A stretch of 64,000 bases of DNA from Salibacter sp031581065. GTDB lineage: Bacteria; Bacteroidota; Bacteroidia; Flavobacteriales_G; Salibacteraceae. Position numbers and translations under genes: made by a program. Under the pieces are notes generated by a model. The model was not told the origin of the DNA, did not search any database, and worked only from the letters and a program-made list of their open reading frames with translations. The stretch covers positions 78,974 through 142,973 of the forward strand of contig NZ_JAVLBN010000001.1 in NCBI RefSeq assembly GCF_031581065.1, read 5' to 3'. Below are positions 7,062 to 15,291 of the stretch, in pieces (the first letter of the stretch is position 1; each line of letters begins with the position of its first letter).

Positions 7062-8681
7062 TTATTTAAATCTTTTTATTTCACCCGTTTTAATACGTTT
7101 AAAGTAATCATCAAGGTCTTTCTTAACTTCACCTACAAGGAAGTAAATCCCGAATATGTTGGGGAAGGCCATACCTAGAATCATCATATCAGAAAAATCG
7201 AGAACGGCTCCCAAGCTAGATGATGCTCCCACGATAATGAATAAAAGGAAAATTACTTTGTACGATACAACTGCAGCTTTGCTTTGACCAAATAGGAAGG
7301 TCCAGCTTTTTAATCCGTAATAAGACCAGCTGATCATTGTTGAGAATGCAAACAATACAATTGCGAGGATCAATAAATATTTAAACCAGGGGAATACACT
7401 TGAAAATGCTGCCGCTGTAAGTTCAGATCCTTCTAAACTTTCAGGACCTCCATCAGCAAACCCTGTAAAGATTAACACGAGAGCTGTCATTGTACAAACT
7501 ACAACTGTATCGATAAATGGCTCTAGCAATGCTACAATACCTTCACTTACCGGTTCATTGGTTTTTGAAGCTGAGTGAGCAATTGAAGCAGAACCTACTC
7601 CTGCCTCATTTGAGAAAGCTGAACGCTGGAAACCTGTAATCAATACTCCCAGGAATCCTCCTTTGAGTGCATCGGCATCGAATGCTCCGTTCCAAATAGC
7701 TGCAAATCCTTCTCCCAGGTTTGCCCAGTTCATTCCGATAATTACGATTGCTGTAATCACATAAGAAGCAACCATAACCGGTACAATTTTATCAGTAACT
7801 TTTGCAATACTCCTTATTCCACCAATAATTACAATTCCAACGAGAATTGCCATCACAACACCAAACCAAAAGCCGTGATCCTGCATGAATGTAAACTCTC
7901 CTGAAAATTGAGCAAATGCTTGATTGGCCTGAAACATATTACCTCCGCCAAAAGATCCTCCAATACATAGGATGGCAAATAGTCCGGCAAGAACCTTACC
8001 TAACCATTTGAGGTTGCGTTTTTCAAGTCCGCGACTCAAGTAGTACATTGGTCCTCCGCTAACACGACCATCAAAACCAATTGTTCTGTATTTTACACCT
8101 AATGTACATTCGACAAATTTAGAAGTCATCCCAAATAATCCGGCTACAATCATCCATAAAGTAGCACCGGGACCTCCTAATGAAACAGCTACTGCAACAC
8201 CTGCTATGTTTCCAAGACCTACTGTTGCTGATAGTGCTGTTGTCAAGGCCTGGAAGTGACTCACTTCACCTTCATCATCTGGATTATCATAAACTCCCCT
8301 AACCAATGCTATGGCGTGTTTTACTCCCCATACATTGAGAAATTTCATCCTAAGTGTGAAAAATATGGCTCCTGATATCAACCATATTACAACGAGTGGT
8401 ATTTGGTGGGTAACGATTTCACCTTTTGCATTGATAACTGGATTACCGGCTGAATCTCGCACTGTGGGATCGTGAAGTCCCAGTTTTTCAAAAGGATCTA
8501 CAAAGAGTACAGCGGCTATTGCGTCAACAACTGGTCTAAATTTATTATCAATCTTTTGACTCAGGGTCAATTCTTCTTTGGTACCTTCTCCACTTTTGCC
8601 TTCTTCGGCAATGGCACTTACATTGAATGCAAATACGTTGATCAAAAGAACTACTAATAACTTCCTTGTAAATCCAGTCAT
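7062..8681 (-). CDS. Alanine/glycine:cation symporter (AGCS family)
   Basis: Secondary transporter that takes up alanine or glycine with Na+ or H+. The 539-residue protein has many membrane segments and the family motifs GPGATLWMIVAGLFGMTSKF and NEAGVGSASIAHSASKTNEP. It is longer than classic AGCS proteins (about 450-490): the N-terminus has a signal-like hydrophobic stretch, then a charged insert and a soluble-looking segment (roughly residues 25-95) before the first usual membrane helix. A Na+-coupled role would fit a marine host. It is transcribed from its own promoter near 8708. Confidence 0.93.
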   Translation of the reverse strand: MTGFTRKLLVVLLINVFAFNVSAIAEEGKSGEGTKEELTLSQKIDNKFRPVVDAIAAVLFVDPFEKLGLHDPTVRDSAGNPVINAKGEIVTHQIPLVVIWLISGAIFFTLRMKFLNVWGVKHAIALVRGVYDNPDDEGEVSHFQALTTALSATVGLGNIAGVAVAVSLGGPGATLWMIVAGLFGMTSKFVECTLGVKYRTIGFDGRVSGGPMYYLSRGLEKRNLKWLGKVLAGLFAILCIGGSFGGGNMFQANQAFAQFSGEFTFMQDHGFWFGVVMAILVGIVIIGGIRSIAKVTDKIVPVMVASYVITAIVIIGMNWANLGEGFAAIWNGAFDADALKGGFLGVLITGFQRSAFSNEAGVGSASIAHSASKTNEPVSEGIVALLEPFIDTVVVCTMTALVLIFTGFADGGPESLEGSELTAAAFSSVFPWFKYLLILAIVLFAFSTMISWSYYGLKSWTFLFGQSKAAVVSYKVIFLLFIIVGASSSLGAVLDFSDMMILGMAFPNIFGIYFLVGEVKKDLDDYFKRIKTGEIKRFK

Positions 8682-8707
8682 GTACTTTGTTTTTTTAATA
8701 ATTCAGC

Positions 8708-8715
8708 CAAATATA
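8708..8715 (-). promoter_or_regulatory. -7 element of the symporter promoter
   Basis: The minus strand reads TATATTTG, a perfect TAnnTTTG, about 27 bases before the AGCS start codon. The -33 region is only a partial match. Confidence 0.55.
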
Positions 8716-8729
8716 AAGAACGCTTAAAA

Positions 8730-9611
8730 CTAGCAATCCAAAACTTGAGTAATCACATTGCTCAATGGTTGTGGATTGTAATCAAAATCCCGTTTTGCTC
8801 GTACACAGCTAAAGCCTGTGATGGGAGGCCTTTCACCTGATTGATTCAGCTCCTTACCAGATACTGGTTGAACATTTGCCAAAGGTGTATCAAGTAAAGT
8901 TGCAATTTCCCGTGCAAAACCGAATACCGAATATTCTTGCGGCCCACAAATGTTATAAGACCCTGTGAGATTACCAAATACAATTGAAGCAGTAGCAGAT
9001 GCAACATCTCCTACGTATGTTGGTTTTCGCCATTGATCGTAAACAATTTTCACTGTTTTACTCTCTTTCAAATCTCTCGTTAGCCAGGAAAAAATATTTT
9101 CTCTCTCAGCTGTTTCCTTTATCCCATAAACCAGTACAGGCCTAATGATCGCGAATTTTTCGAGATCACTTTGAATACGTTTTTCAGCAAGCATTTTGGT
9201 ATATCCGTAATAGTTGACCGGGCTTTGATAATCCTGTTCATCATAGCTGAATGATTTTCCAGCATAGACAAAGTCTAAGCTGAAAAAAATTAGTTTCTTA
9301 TCACGGTCAGAGCACCAGGATGCTATCTCTTCAGTTGCCTCAACGTTAGCACGATATGCTATGTCGCGGTTTTCCTCGCAAACGTCAATTTGAGAAATAG
9401 CTCCAGCATGTATTATTATATCCGGATTTATTTCGTGTAACACGATTTTGATTTTGCTTTTTTCTAAAAGATCGAGCTGTGAATACCGATCCAGGCTTCT
9501 ACAACGCTGTGGTCCTCTTCCGGTTCCGACTGTTAATGATGCTTTTCCAAAGAATTCCTTTGCAATTTCGTTCCCAATTAGGCCATTGACTCCTGATATG
9601 AGAACTTTCAT
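8730..9611 (-). CDS. RmlD-like NAD(P)-dependent sugar reductase/epimerase (extended SDR)
   Basis: A 293-residue extended short-chain dehydrogenase. The N-terminal Rossmann motif is VLISGVNGLIGNEIAKEFF, and the catalytic YxxxK is visible in NYYGYTKMLAEKRI near residue 135, preceded by the Ser-containing strand FFSLDFVYAGKS. Overall resemblance is to dTDP-4-dehydrorhamnose reductase (RmlD), but the dTDP-rhamnose genes are not next to it, so the substrate is open. It abuts the K+ channel gene with no gap. Confidence 0.75.
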   Translation of the reverse strand: MKVLISGVNGLIGNEIAKEFFGKASLTVGTGRGPQRCRSLDRYSQLDLLEKSKIKIVLHEINPDIIIHAGAISQIDVCEENRDIAYRANVEATEEIASWCSDRDKKLIFFSLDFVYAGKSFSYDEQDYQSPVNYYGYTKMLAEKRIQSDLEKFAIIRPVLVYGIKETAERENIFSWLTRDLKESKTVKIVYDQWRKPTYVGDVASATASIVFGNLTGSYNICGPQEYSVFGFAREIATLLDTPLANVQPVSGKELNQSGERPPITGFSCVRAKRDFDYNPQPLSNVITQVLDC

Positions 9612-10625
9612 TTAAATACTGAGTTCTTCTTTTAAATTTGTGAGTTGATCGGGAGTTCCCAATACGAAAAGCTTACTGTGGGGGACTATTTTCATGTCAT
9701 CTGACGGATTCACAACAAATTGCCCGTCAGATCCTTTATAGCCTATGATCAAACAATTTGAGGCGAAATGTTTTTTGAGCTGCTTGATGGAATTGTTATG
9801 ATAATCGTCTGGAATATTTTTAAAATCGAGCTCTTCGAGATTAATATCATCCTGACCTGTCATTGAAATACGCTCTAGAAACTCATAGATATCAGGAGTT
9901 ACAACCAGGCTGGCCATGTGTGCCCCACCAACTTTATCTGGCATGATCACGTTATTTGCACCGGCTATTTTTAATTTTCTGTTTGAACTTGAAGCAGTAG
10001 CTCTGCTGATGATTCGCAAATCGTGATTCAACTCCTTTGCTGTAAGAACCACAAATACGTTTTCACTATCTTTTGGTAGCGTTGTAACAAGAGCAGATGC
10101 TTTATCTAAACCAGCTTTGAGCAATACATCTTCATTTGTTGCGTCTCCTTCAATATAGAGTTTACCATTGTCCTGTAGAGCTTCCTTAGCTAACTCATCT
10201 CGTTCAATAATCACTACTTTCTTGCCATATGCCTCAAGTGATTTTACAGCCTCTTGCCCGTTGCGGCCAAATCCGCAAACAATTACGTGGTTTTTTAACT
10301 TTTTTATTTCCTGATGCACTTTATAGTTTTTGTAGTAGTACTTTATTTCACCTGTGATTAGATATCGCGATAACGATGATACAGCATAGGCGAATGTACC
10401 AAAACTAATGATAATCAAAAAGGCTGTGAAAATTTTCCCTTCTTGGCTCAATGGGTGAACTTCTTTGAAGCCAACTGTTGAAACGGTAATCACCGTCATG
10501 TAAAATGAATCGAGAAGTGAATACGATTCAACAACCATGTATCCAAATGTACCTGTAAGGACAATTGATACGATTAAGATTAATGCGTAGTAAAGATTCC
10601 TGAAATATTTAAAACTCTCAAACAC
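9612..10625 (-). CDS. Two-TM potassium channel with RCK (TrkA-N/TrkA-C) domain
   Basis: A 337-residue ligand-gated K+ channel subunit: first membrane helix about residues 10-32, pore loop with filter region TVITVSTVGFKEVHPLS, second helix (IFTAFLIIISFGTFAYAVS), then a cytoplasmic Rossmann RCK domain (HVIVCGFGRNGQEAVKSL) and a TrkA-C-like domain from about residue 255. The filter reads TVGFK where TVGYG or TVGFG is canonical, so the last filter glycine is replaced by lysine. It is followed by a pspC-like gene after 3 bases upstream in reading order. Confidence 0.88.
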   Translation of the reverse strand: MFESFKYFRNLYYALILIVSIVLTGTFGYMVVESYSLLDSFYMTVITVSTVGFKEVHPLSQEGKIFTAFLIIISFGTFAYAVSSLSRYLITGEIKYYYKNYKVHQEIKKLKNHVIVCGFGRNGQEAVKSLEAYGKKVVIIERDELAKEALQDNGKLYIEGDATNEDVLLKAGLDKASALVTTLPKDSENVFVVLTAKELNHDLRIISRATASSSNRKLKIAGANNVIMPDKVGGAHMASLVVTPDIYEFLERISMTGQDDINLEELDFKNIPDDYHNNSIKQLKKHFASNCLIIGYKGSDGQFVVNPSDDMKIVPHSKLFVLGTPDQLTNLKEELSI

Positions 10626-10628
10626 TTG

Positions 10629-10850
10629 CTACAGTTCCCAAATTGTGGGTTGACGTCTTTTAAACCAATATTTATGCTTGAGTATAAATGCCATTATTAA
10701 ATAAATGACAATTGGAGAACCAAAAGTTAAAAAGGAAAGATAGATGAATGAGAGCCTTATTTGGCCTATTTCCATATTGAGCTTCTCACCCCACCATTCA
10801 CAAACGCCAAATGCCTGCTTCTCAAAAAATCCCTGAATTTTATCAATCAT
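10629..10850 (-). CDS. PspC-domain small membrane protein
   Basis: A 73-residue protein resembling the phage-shock-protein C domain: an N-terminal segment (GVCEWWGEKLNMEIGQIRLSFI) followed by one long hydrophobic span (YLSFLTFGSPIVIYLIMAFILK) and a basic tail. PspC proteins sense envelope stress in proteobacteria; in Bacteroidota small stand-alone forms are common and uncharacterised. It sits 3 bases before the K+ channel gene and 7 bases after DUF2851, suggesting one transcript. Confidence 0.78.
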   Translation of the reverse strand: MIDKIQGFFEKQAFGVCEWWGEKLNMEIGQIRLSFIYLSFLTFGSPIVIYLIMAFILKHKYWFKRRQPTIWEL

Positions 10851-10857
10851 GACGCAT

Positions 10858-12120
10858 TCATTTTAAAATATTCTTTCCAATATCGCACTCTAAGCAACGC
10901 TTAAAAGTACAATAGTTCTTTGAAAGATGCAACGCTCCCTGAGACTGTAGTCCGTTCTTAATTTTCAAAGATAATGATTTCCAGTTATTTATTACGCCAT
11001 TTTTTTCTGCAGGTAATTGTTCAAGAAGATTAATCGCCTTTTCAACACTATCATGATTGGCCCATTTATTTCCAATAAAATAGAGAAAAGGCACTACAGA
11101 GTTTGTAATAATATTGCAAGCTCCGTTGTAACTCAATTGATAATGAACCTTTCCTTTTGTTTTGCGACTCAAACGGTAATGCTCCTCCCAGTAATCTGAT
11201 GGTTTTGTACGCAATAGCTCAATCAATTCTTTTGCTTTTCCTTTATTAAAAAGCTGATTGAATACATTCCATTTGGTCAGAACCGAACTGAGCTGCGCCA
11301 ATCGTAAATGAGGTGAGTTTGCAGGCCTTACTCCACCTGTTTTCCATGCCCCGAGTTTCATTTCAGTCAACCCAAACTTATTCATTAAAAAACTGTATTC
11401 CTTCTTTAGTTCATCTCGATAAGGTGATGCTTCACTTGCTTCTAAAAAACCAGCCTGACCCAGTAATAAAGCCTCAAGTTGTTGTTGAGACAAATTGTTT
11501 TTGTCAATCTCTTTTATCGGAATTCGGTTGGCGAGTTCCTCCATAGGATCAGCATTCCACTTAAATCCAAAGGCTCTGAACAACAGAACGAGCAACAATC
11601 TTTTTTGATCGCCATTAAACTTGTTGTCCAGTTGTTGAATAAATTCACTTTTGGTCTCAAGCCGTTTCAATGCACACCGCTCAATCCAGTTTTGCCAAAT
11701 AAATTCATCAACATTACTGATCATTGAGGAGCAGGGTATTTTTTGGTCAGATCCTGAAAGCGTTTCGTATTTACTGAGTTGTTGCCTTGAAATTCTGCCT
11801 TTTAATTCTAGCAGTGGTATTTGTTTAAAACCATCAGCAACAATGTCGTGTTCGAAAACAACATGGAGTATCACATTGTGGTAAGCTGAGTCGTCTTCGT
11901 GATTGTGGTGGTACCAATCTGAGCTGGAAAGATGAATTTCAACGCTTCCGGCCCATTTTGTATCGCCAATTTGGATGAGTGCTTCGTGGAAATCTGGGCC
12001 ACTTAAATGATTGTGAATGCCCGGCTTTAATATTATCACTTCCTCACCTGCTGTTGTTGTGAGGTTTTTGTGATTAAAGACCTGGTTTTGCCATATATGA
12101 TGAAGAAAATCCTCAGTCAT
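10858..12120 (-). CDS. DUF2851 family protein
   Basis: A 420-residue soluble protein of the Bacteroidota-typical DUF2851 family. The start MTEDFLHHIWQNQVF and the segment HLSGPDFHEALIQIGDTKWA, then GSVEIHLSSSDWYHHNHEDD, are characteristic; the last segment, rich in His, Asp and Glu and followed by NVILHVVF, looks like a metal-binding or nuclease-like core. Near the C-terminus the cysteines CTFKRCLECDIG resemble a metal-binding cluster. No biochemical role is established. It lies between pyrF and the pspC-like gene and holds two motif copies (11275, 11745). Confidence 0.82.
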   Translation of the reverse strand: MTEDFLHHIWQNQVFNHKNLTTTAGEEVIILKPGIHNHLSGPDFHEALIQIGDTKWAGSVEIHLSSSDWYHHNHEDDSAYHNVILHVVFEHDIVADGFKQIPLLELKGRISRQQLSKYETLSGSDQKIPCSSMISNVDEFIWQNWIERCALKRLETKSEFIQQLDNKFNGDQKRLLLVLLFRAFGFKWNADPMEELANRIPIKEIDKNNLSQQQLEALLLGQAGFLEASEASPYRDELKKEYSFLMNKFGLTEMKLGAWKTGGVRPANSPHLRLAQLSSVLTKWNVFNQLFNKGKAKELIELLRTKPSDYWEEHYRLSRKTKGKVHYQLSYNGACNIITNSVVPFLYFIGNKWANHDSVEKAINLLEQLPAEKNGVINNWKSLSLKIKNGLQSQGALHLSKNYCTFKRCLECDIGKNILK

Positions 12121-12148
12121 TTGACTAAGGTAAAAAATCTAAACGAAT

Positions 12149-12967
12149 TTAGCACACATTGAAGCGTTCAAGAAGAATTGACATTTCACTCTGAATAGCA
12201 GATGCTTTTTCTGCGGCTTTATCAGCAAAGTTTCTTCCATTTGAAGCGTAGATGATTCCTCTTGATGAATTCACTAATAATCCGCAATCGTCAATCATCC
12301 CGAATTTAGCTACATTTTCAAGGCTGCCACCCTGCTTGCCTACACCTGGAACAAGAAAGAAGTTATCAGGAGCTGCTTTTCGTACTTCTCCGATCAATTC
12401 TCCGCGAGTAGCACCTACAACGAACATGAGCTGATCGGGATCTGACCATTGACGGTTTTTTTCGATTACTTCTTCAAAAACCCTTTTACCGCTTTCAGTT
12501 TTCAATAGCTGAAAATCATTTGCTCCCGGATTACTGGTAAGTGCCAACACTATAGTCCACTTTCCATCTTTCTTAAACGGCTCCACCGAGTCGTGCCCCA
12601 TATATGGCGCAATTGTGATTGAATCGAAGTTATAGTGATCAAAAAAAGTTTTGGCGTACATGGCCGAGGTATTCCCAATGTCACCTCTCTTAGCATCTGC
12701 TATTGTGAAAATATTTCCCGGAATGTGATCAAGTGTTTTCCTAAGGGATTCCCAGCCCCTTGAACCGAGAGATTCATAAAATGCAATGTTTGGTTTATAG
12801 GCTACTGCATAATTCTTTGTGGCATCTATGACTCTTTTATTGAATTCAAAGATTGGATCATCAAACTCGAGAAGATGTTTGGGTATTTTCTCTAAATCAG
12901 TATCCAGCCCCACACAGAGGAATGATCTTTTGGATTTGATTTGATCAACGAGTTCTGACCGGTTCAC
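12149..12967 (-). CDS. pyrF: Orotidine-5'-phosphate decarboxylase
   Basis: Catalyses the last step of UMP synthesis, OMP to UMP plus CO2. The 272-residue length marks the longer type-2 PyrF. The N-terminal strand SFLCVGLDTDLEKIP, the catalytic Asp-Lys-Asp centre in TIADAKRGDIGNTSAMYAKT, and the phosphate-binding region FFLVPGVGKQGGS are visible. It is 11 bases downstream of prfA on the same strand. pyrG elsewhere in the window uses the product of this pathway. Confidence 0.95.
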   Translation of the reverse strand: MNRSELVDQIKSKRSFLCVGLDTDLEKIPKHLLEFDDPIFEFNKRVIDATKNYAVAYKPNIAFYESLGSRGWESLRKTLDHIPGNIFTIADAKRGDIGNTSAMYAKTFFDHYNFDSITIAPYMGHDSVEPFKKDGKWTIVLALTSNPGANDFQLLKTESGKRVFEEVIEKNRQWSDPDQLMFVVGATRGELIGEVRKAAPDNFFLVPGVGKQGGSLENVAKFGMIDDCGLLVNSSRGIIYASNGRNFADKAAEKASAIQSEMSILLERFNVC

Positions 12968-12978
12968 AATTTTATCGA

Positions 12979-14058
12979 TTAAGCGGTTTCACCTTCTTTG
13001 AGTTTCTCGGCATTCTCTGCCATTTTCAATGCTTCAAGCATTTCTGTAATGTCTCCGTTCATGAATGAACTGAGGTTGTAGATGGTTTTATTGATTCTGT
13101 GGTCTGTAATTCTACCTTGTGGGTAATTGTAAGTTCTCACTTTCGCTGATCGGTCACCTGTTGACACGAGTGATTTACGGTGAGCTGCACGTTCTTCCTG
13201 CTTTTTTTCAAGCTCATCCTGATAAAGTCTTGAACGCATCACCTGAACCGCTTTTTCGTAGTTCTTGTGTTGTGAACGACCATCCTGGCATTCAACAACC
13301 ATTCCTGTGGGAATGTGAGTAAGTCGAACGGCTGATTCAGTCTTATTCACGTGCTGTCCTCCAGCCCCGGAAGAGCGGTAAGTATCTTTTTTGACATCAG
13401 ACATATTCAGTTCAACATCTACTTCTTCAGCTTCTGGTAAAACAGCAATTGTAATAGCTGAAGTGTGTACCCTTCCCTGTGATTCAGTATCTGGTACCCG
13501 CTGAACACGGTGCACACCTGACTCGAATTTGAGTGTTCCATAAGCTCCTTCACCTGAAACGTTCAGTGAGATTTCTTTGAGTCCGGCAACTGTTCCTTCA
13601 GTGGAGTTGATAACTTCAAAAGACCAGCCTTTTTCTTTGAAAAACATCGTGTAAAGGCGAAACATATCCTGAACAAAAATACAGGCTTCGTCTCCACCTG
13701 TTCCTGCACGGAGCTCCATGATCGCATTTTTATCGTCTTCAGGATCTTTAGGGATAAGCATATACTTGAGCTTATCTTCCATTTCTTCCTTTTGCTCTTC
13801 CATTCCGCTCAACTCTTCCTTTGCCATTTCCTTGAGCTCAGGATCTTCGTCACTTTTAATAATCTCTTTATTTGTTTCAAGATTACCAATGAGTTCTTTA
13901 TACTCATCGTATTCTTTGACAATTTCCTCGAGGTCTTTGTACTCTTTGTTGAGCCTTACGTAACGCTTCATATCAGCAATGATCTCGGGATCGGTAATCA
14001 TTTTACCAACTTCAACAAAGCGCTCTTTTATTCCTTCTAGTTTATTTAATAAATCCAT
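12979..14058 (-). CDS. prfA: Peptide chain release factor 1
   Basis: RF1 recognises UAA and UAG and triggers peptide release. The 359-residue protein has the PxT-type codon-recognition tripeptide in VQRVPDTESQGRVHTSA and the universal GGQ motif in SSGAGGQHVNKTESAVRL near residues 225-240. It begins 5 bases after purM and ends 11 bases before pyrF, so purM-prfA-pyrF are probably one operon linking nucleotide synthesis to translation. Confidence 0.97.
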   Translation of the reverse strand: MDLLNKLEGIKERFVEVGKMITDPEIIADMKRYVRLNKEYKDLEEIVKEYDEYKELIGNLETNKEIIKSDEDPELKEMAKEELSGMEEQKEEMEDKLKYMLIPKDPEDDKNAIMELRAGTGGDEACIFVQDMFRLYTMFFKEKGWSFEVINSTEGTVAGLKEISLNVSGEGAYGTLKFESGVHRVQRVPDTESQGRVHTSAITIAVLPEAEEVDVELNMSDVKKDTYRSSGAGGQHVNKTESAVRLTHIPTGMVVECQDGRSQHKNYEKAVQVMRSRLYQDELEKKQEERAAHRKSLVSTGDRSAKVRTYNYPQGRITDHRINKTIYNLSSFMNGDITEMLEALKMAENAEKLKEGETA

Positions 14059-14063
14059 TAATC

Positions 14064-15224
14064 TTACTGGTAGTTAAATTCTCCGTGTTGAGAACGAATT
14101 GTCAATTGCTTTTCGCCTTCTTCTACTCTTCCTACAATTTTTGCATCAACATCGAACGCTTTTGAAATGGAAATAATATCAGCAGCAGTATCTTGATCGG
14201 TATATATTTCCATTCGATGCCCCATGTTGAAGACTTTGTACATCTCTTCCCATTCGGTTCCGGATTCTTTTTGAATCAGGTTAAAAAGTGGCGGAGTATC
14301 AAAAAGTGAGTCTTTAATCACGTGATGTTCATCGATGAAGTGAAGAATTTTAGTTTGAGCTCCTCCGCTGCAATGTACCATTCCGTCAATTTTATCGCGG
14401 TATTTTTCAAACACTTTTTTCATGATAGGCGCATAAGTACGGGTTGGTGATAAAACGAGTTTACCGGCATTTACATCACTTCCTTCAATGCTATCAGTTA
14501 GTTTTTTGGAACCTGAGTAAACAAAATTTTCATCTATGCTCTTATCAAATGTTTCAGGATACTTTTCAGCTATCGATTTATTAAACACATCGTGACGGGC
14601 AGATGTTAATCCATTACTCCCCATTCCACCGTTGTATTCATTTTCATAGCTCGCCTGTCCAAATGATGCCAGCCCAACAATTACGTTACCAGGTTTGATA
14701 TTGGAGTTATCAATGATGTTATCTCGTTCAGAACGCGCTACAACGGTAGAATCTACGATTATGGTTTTGACCAAATCACCAACATCAGCTGTTTCACCAC
14801 CTGTTGAGCGAATGTCAATTCCCCAGTTCCTCAAATCTTCGAGTAATTCCTCAGTTCCGTTTATCAAAGCAGAAATAACCTCTCCTGGAACAAGGGATTT
14901 GTTTCTACCAATAGTGCTTGATAGTAAGATATTATCTGTGATTCCAACACATAGCAAATCATCGAGATTCATGATTAACGCATCTTGCGCTATTCCTTTC
15001 CATACTGATAAATCACCTGTCTCTTTCCAATAAGCATATGCAAGTGAAGATTTCGTCCCAGCACCATCAGCGTGCATTACAATACAGTGCTGGTCAGATC
15101 CGGTAAGATAATCCGGCACAACTTTACAAAATGCTTTTGGGAACAAGCCCTTATCAACATTTTTGATGGCGTTGTGCACATCTTCTTTATCAGCAGAAAC
15201 ACCTCTTGCTTTGTATCTTTCCAT
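14064..15224 (-). CDS. purM: Phosphoribosylformylglycinamidine cyclo-ligase (AIR synthase)
   Basis: Converts FGAM to AIR with ATP in purine synthesis. The 386-residue product begins MERYKARGVSADKEDVHNAI and has the dimer-domain signature HADGAGTKSSLAYAYWKETG, the glycine-rich GGETADVGDLVKTIIVDSTV strand, and the C-terminal segment MVHCSGGAQTKIL. It is longer than the E. coli enzyme (345), as is usual for the Bacteroidota form. It heads the purM-prfA-pyrF group. Confidence 0.94.
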   Translation of the reverse strand: MERYKARGVSADKEDVHNAIKNVDKGLFPKAFCKVVPDYLTGSDQHCIVMHADGAGTKSSLAYAYWKETGDLSVWKGIAQDALIMNLDDLLCVGITDNILLSSTIGRNKSLVPGEVISALINGTEELLEDLRNWGIDIRSTGGETADVGDLVKTIIVDSTVVARSERDNIIDNSNIKPGNVIVGLASFGQASYENEYNGGMGSNGLTSARHDVFNKSIAEKYPETFDKSIDENFVYSGSKKLTDSIEGSDVNAGKLVLSPTRTYAPIMKKVFEKYRDKIDGMVHCSGGAQTKILHFIDEHHVIKDSLFDTPPLFNLIQKESGTEWEEMYKVFNMGHRMEIYTDQDTAADIISISKAFDVDAKIVGRVEEGEKQLTIRSQHGEFNYQ

Positions 15225-15238
15225 CTTACTATTAATAC

Positions 15239-15274
15239 AAAAGCATCCTGCCGGGTAGCCAACAGGATGCTTAA
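15239..15274 (-). terminator. Intrinsic terminator after the OmpA/PD40 gene
   Basis: AAGCATCCTG at 15241-15250 pairs with CAGGATGCTT at 15263-15272; on the minus strand a short T-run follows. It lies about 20 bases after the stop of the upstream gene and separates it from purM. Confidence 0.8.
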
Positions 15275-15291
15275 AATTATGTGTTTATTTT

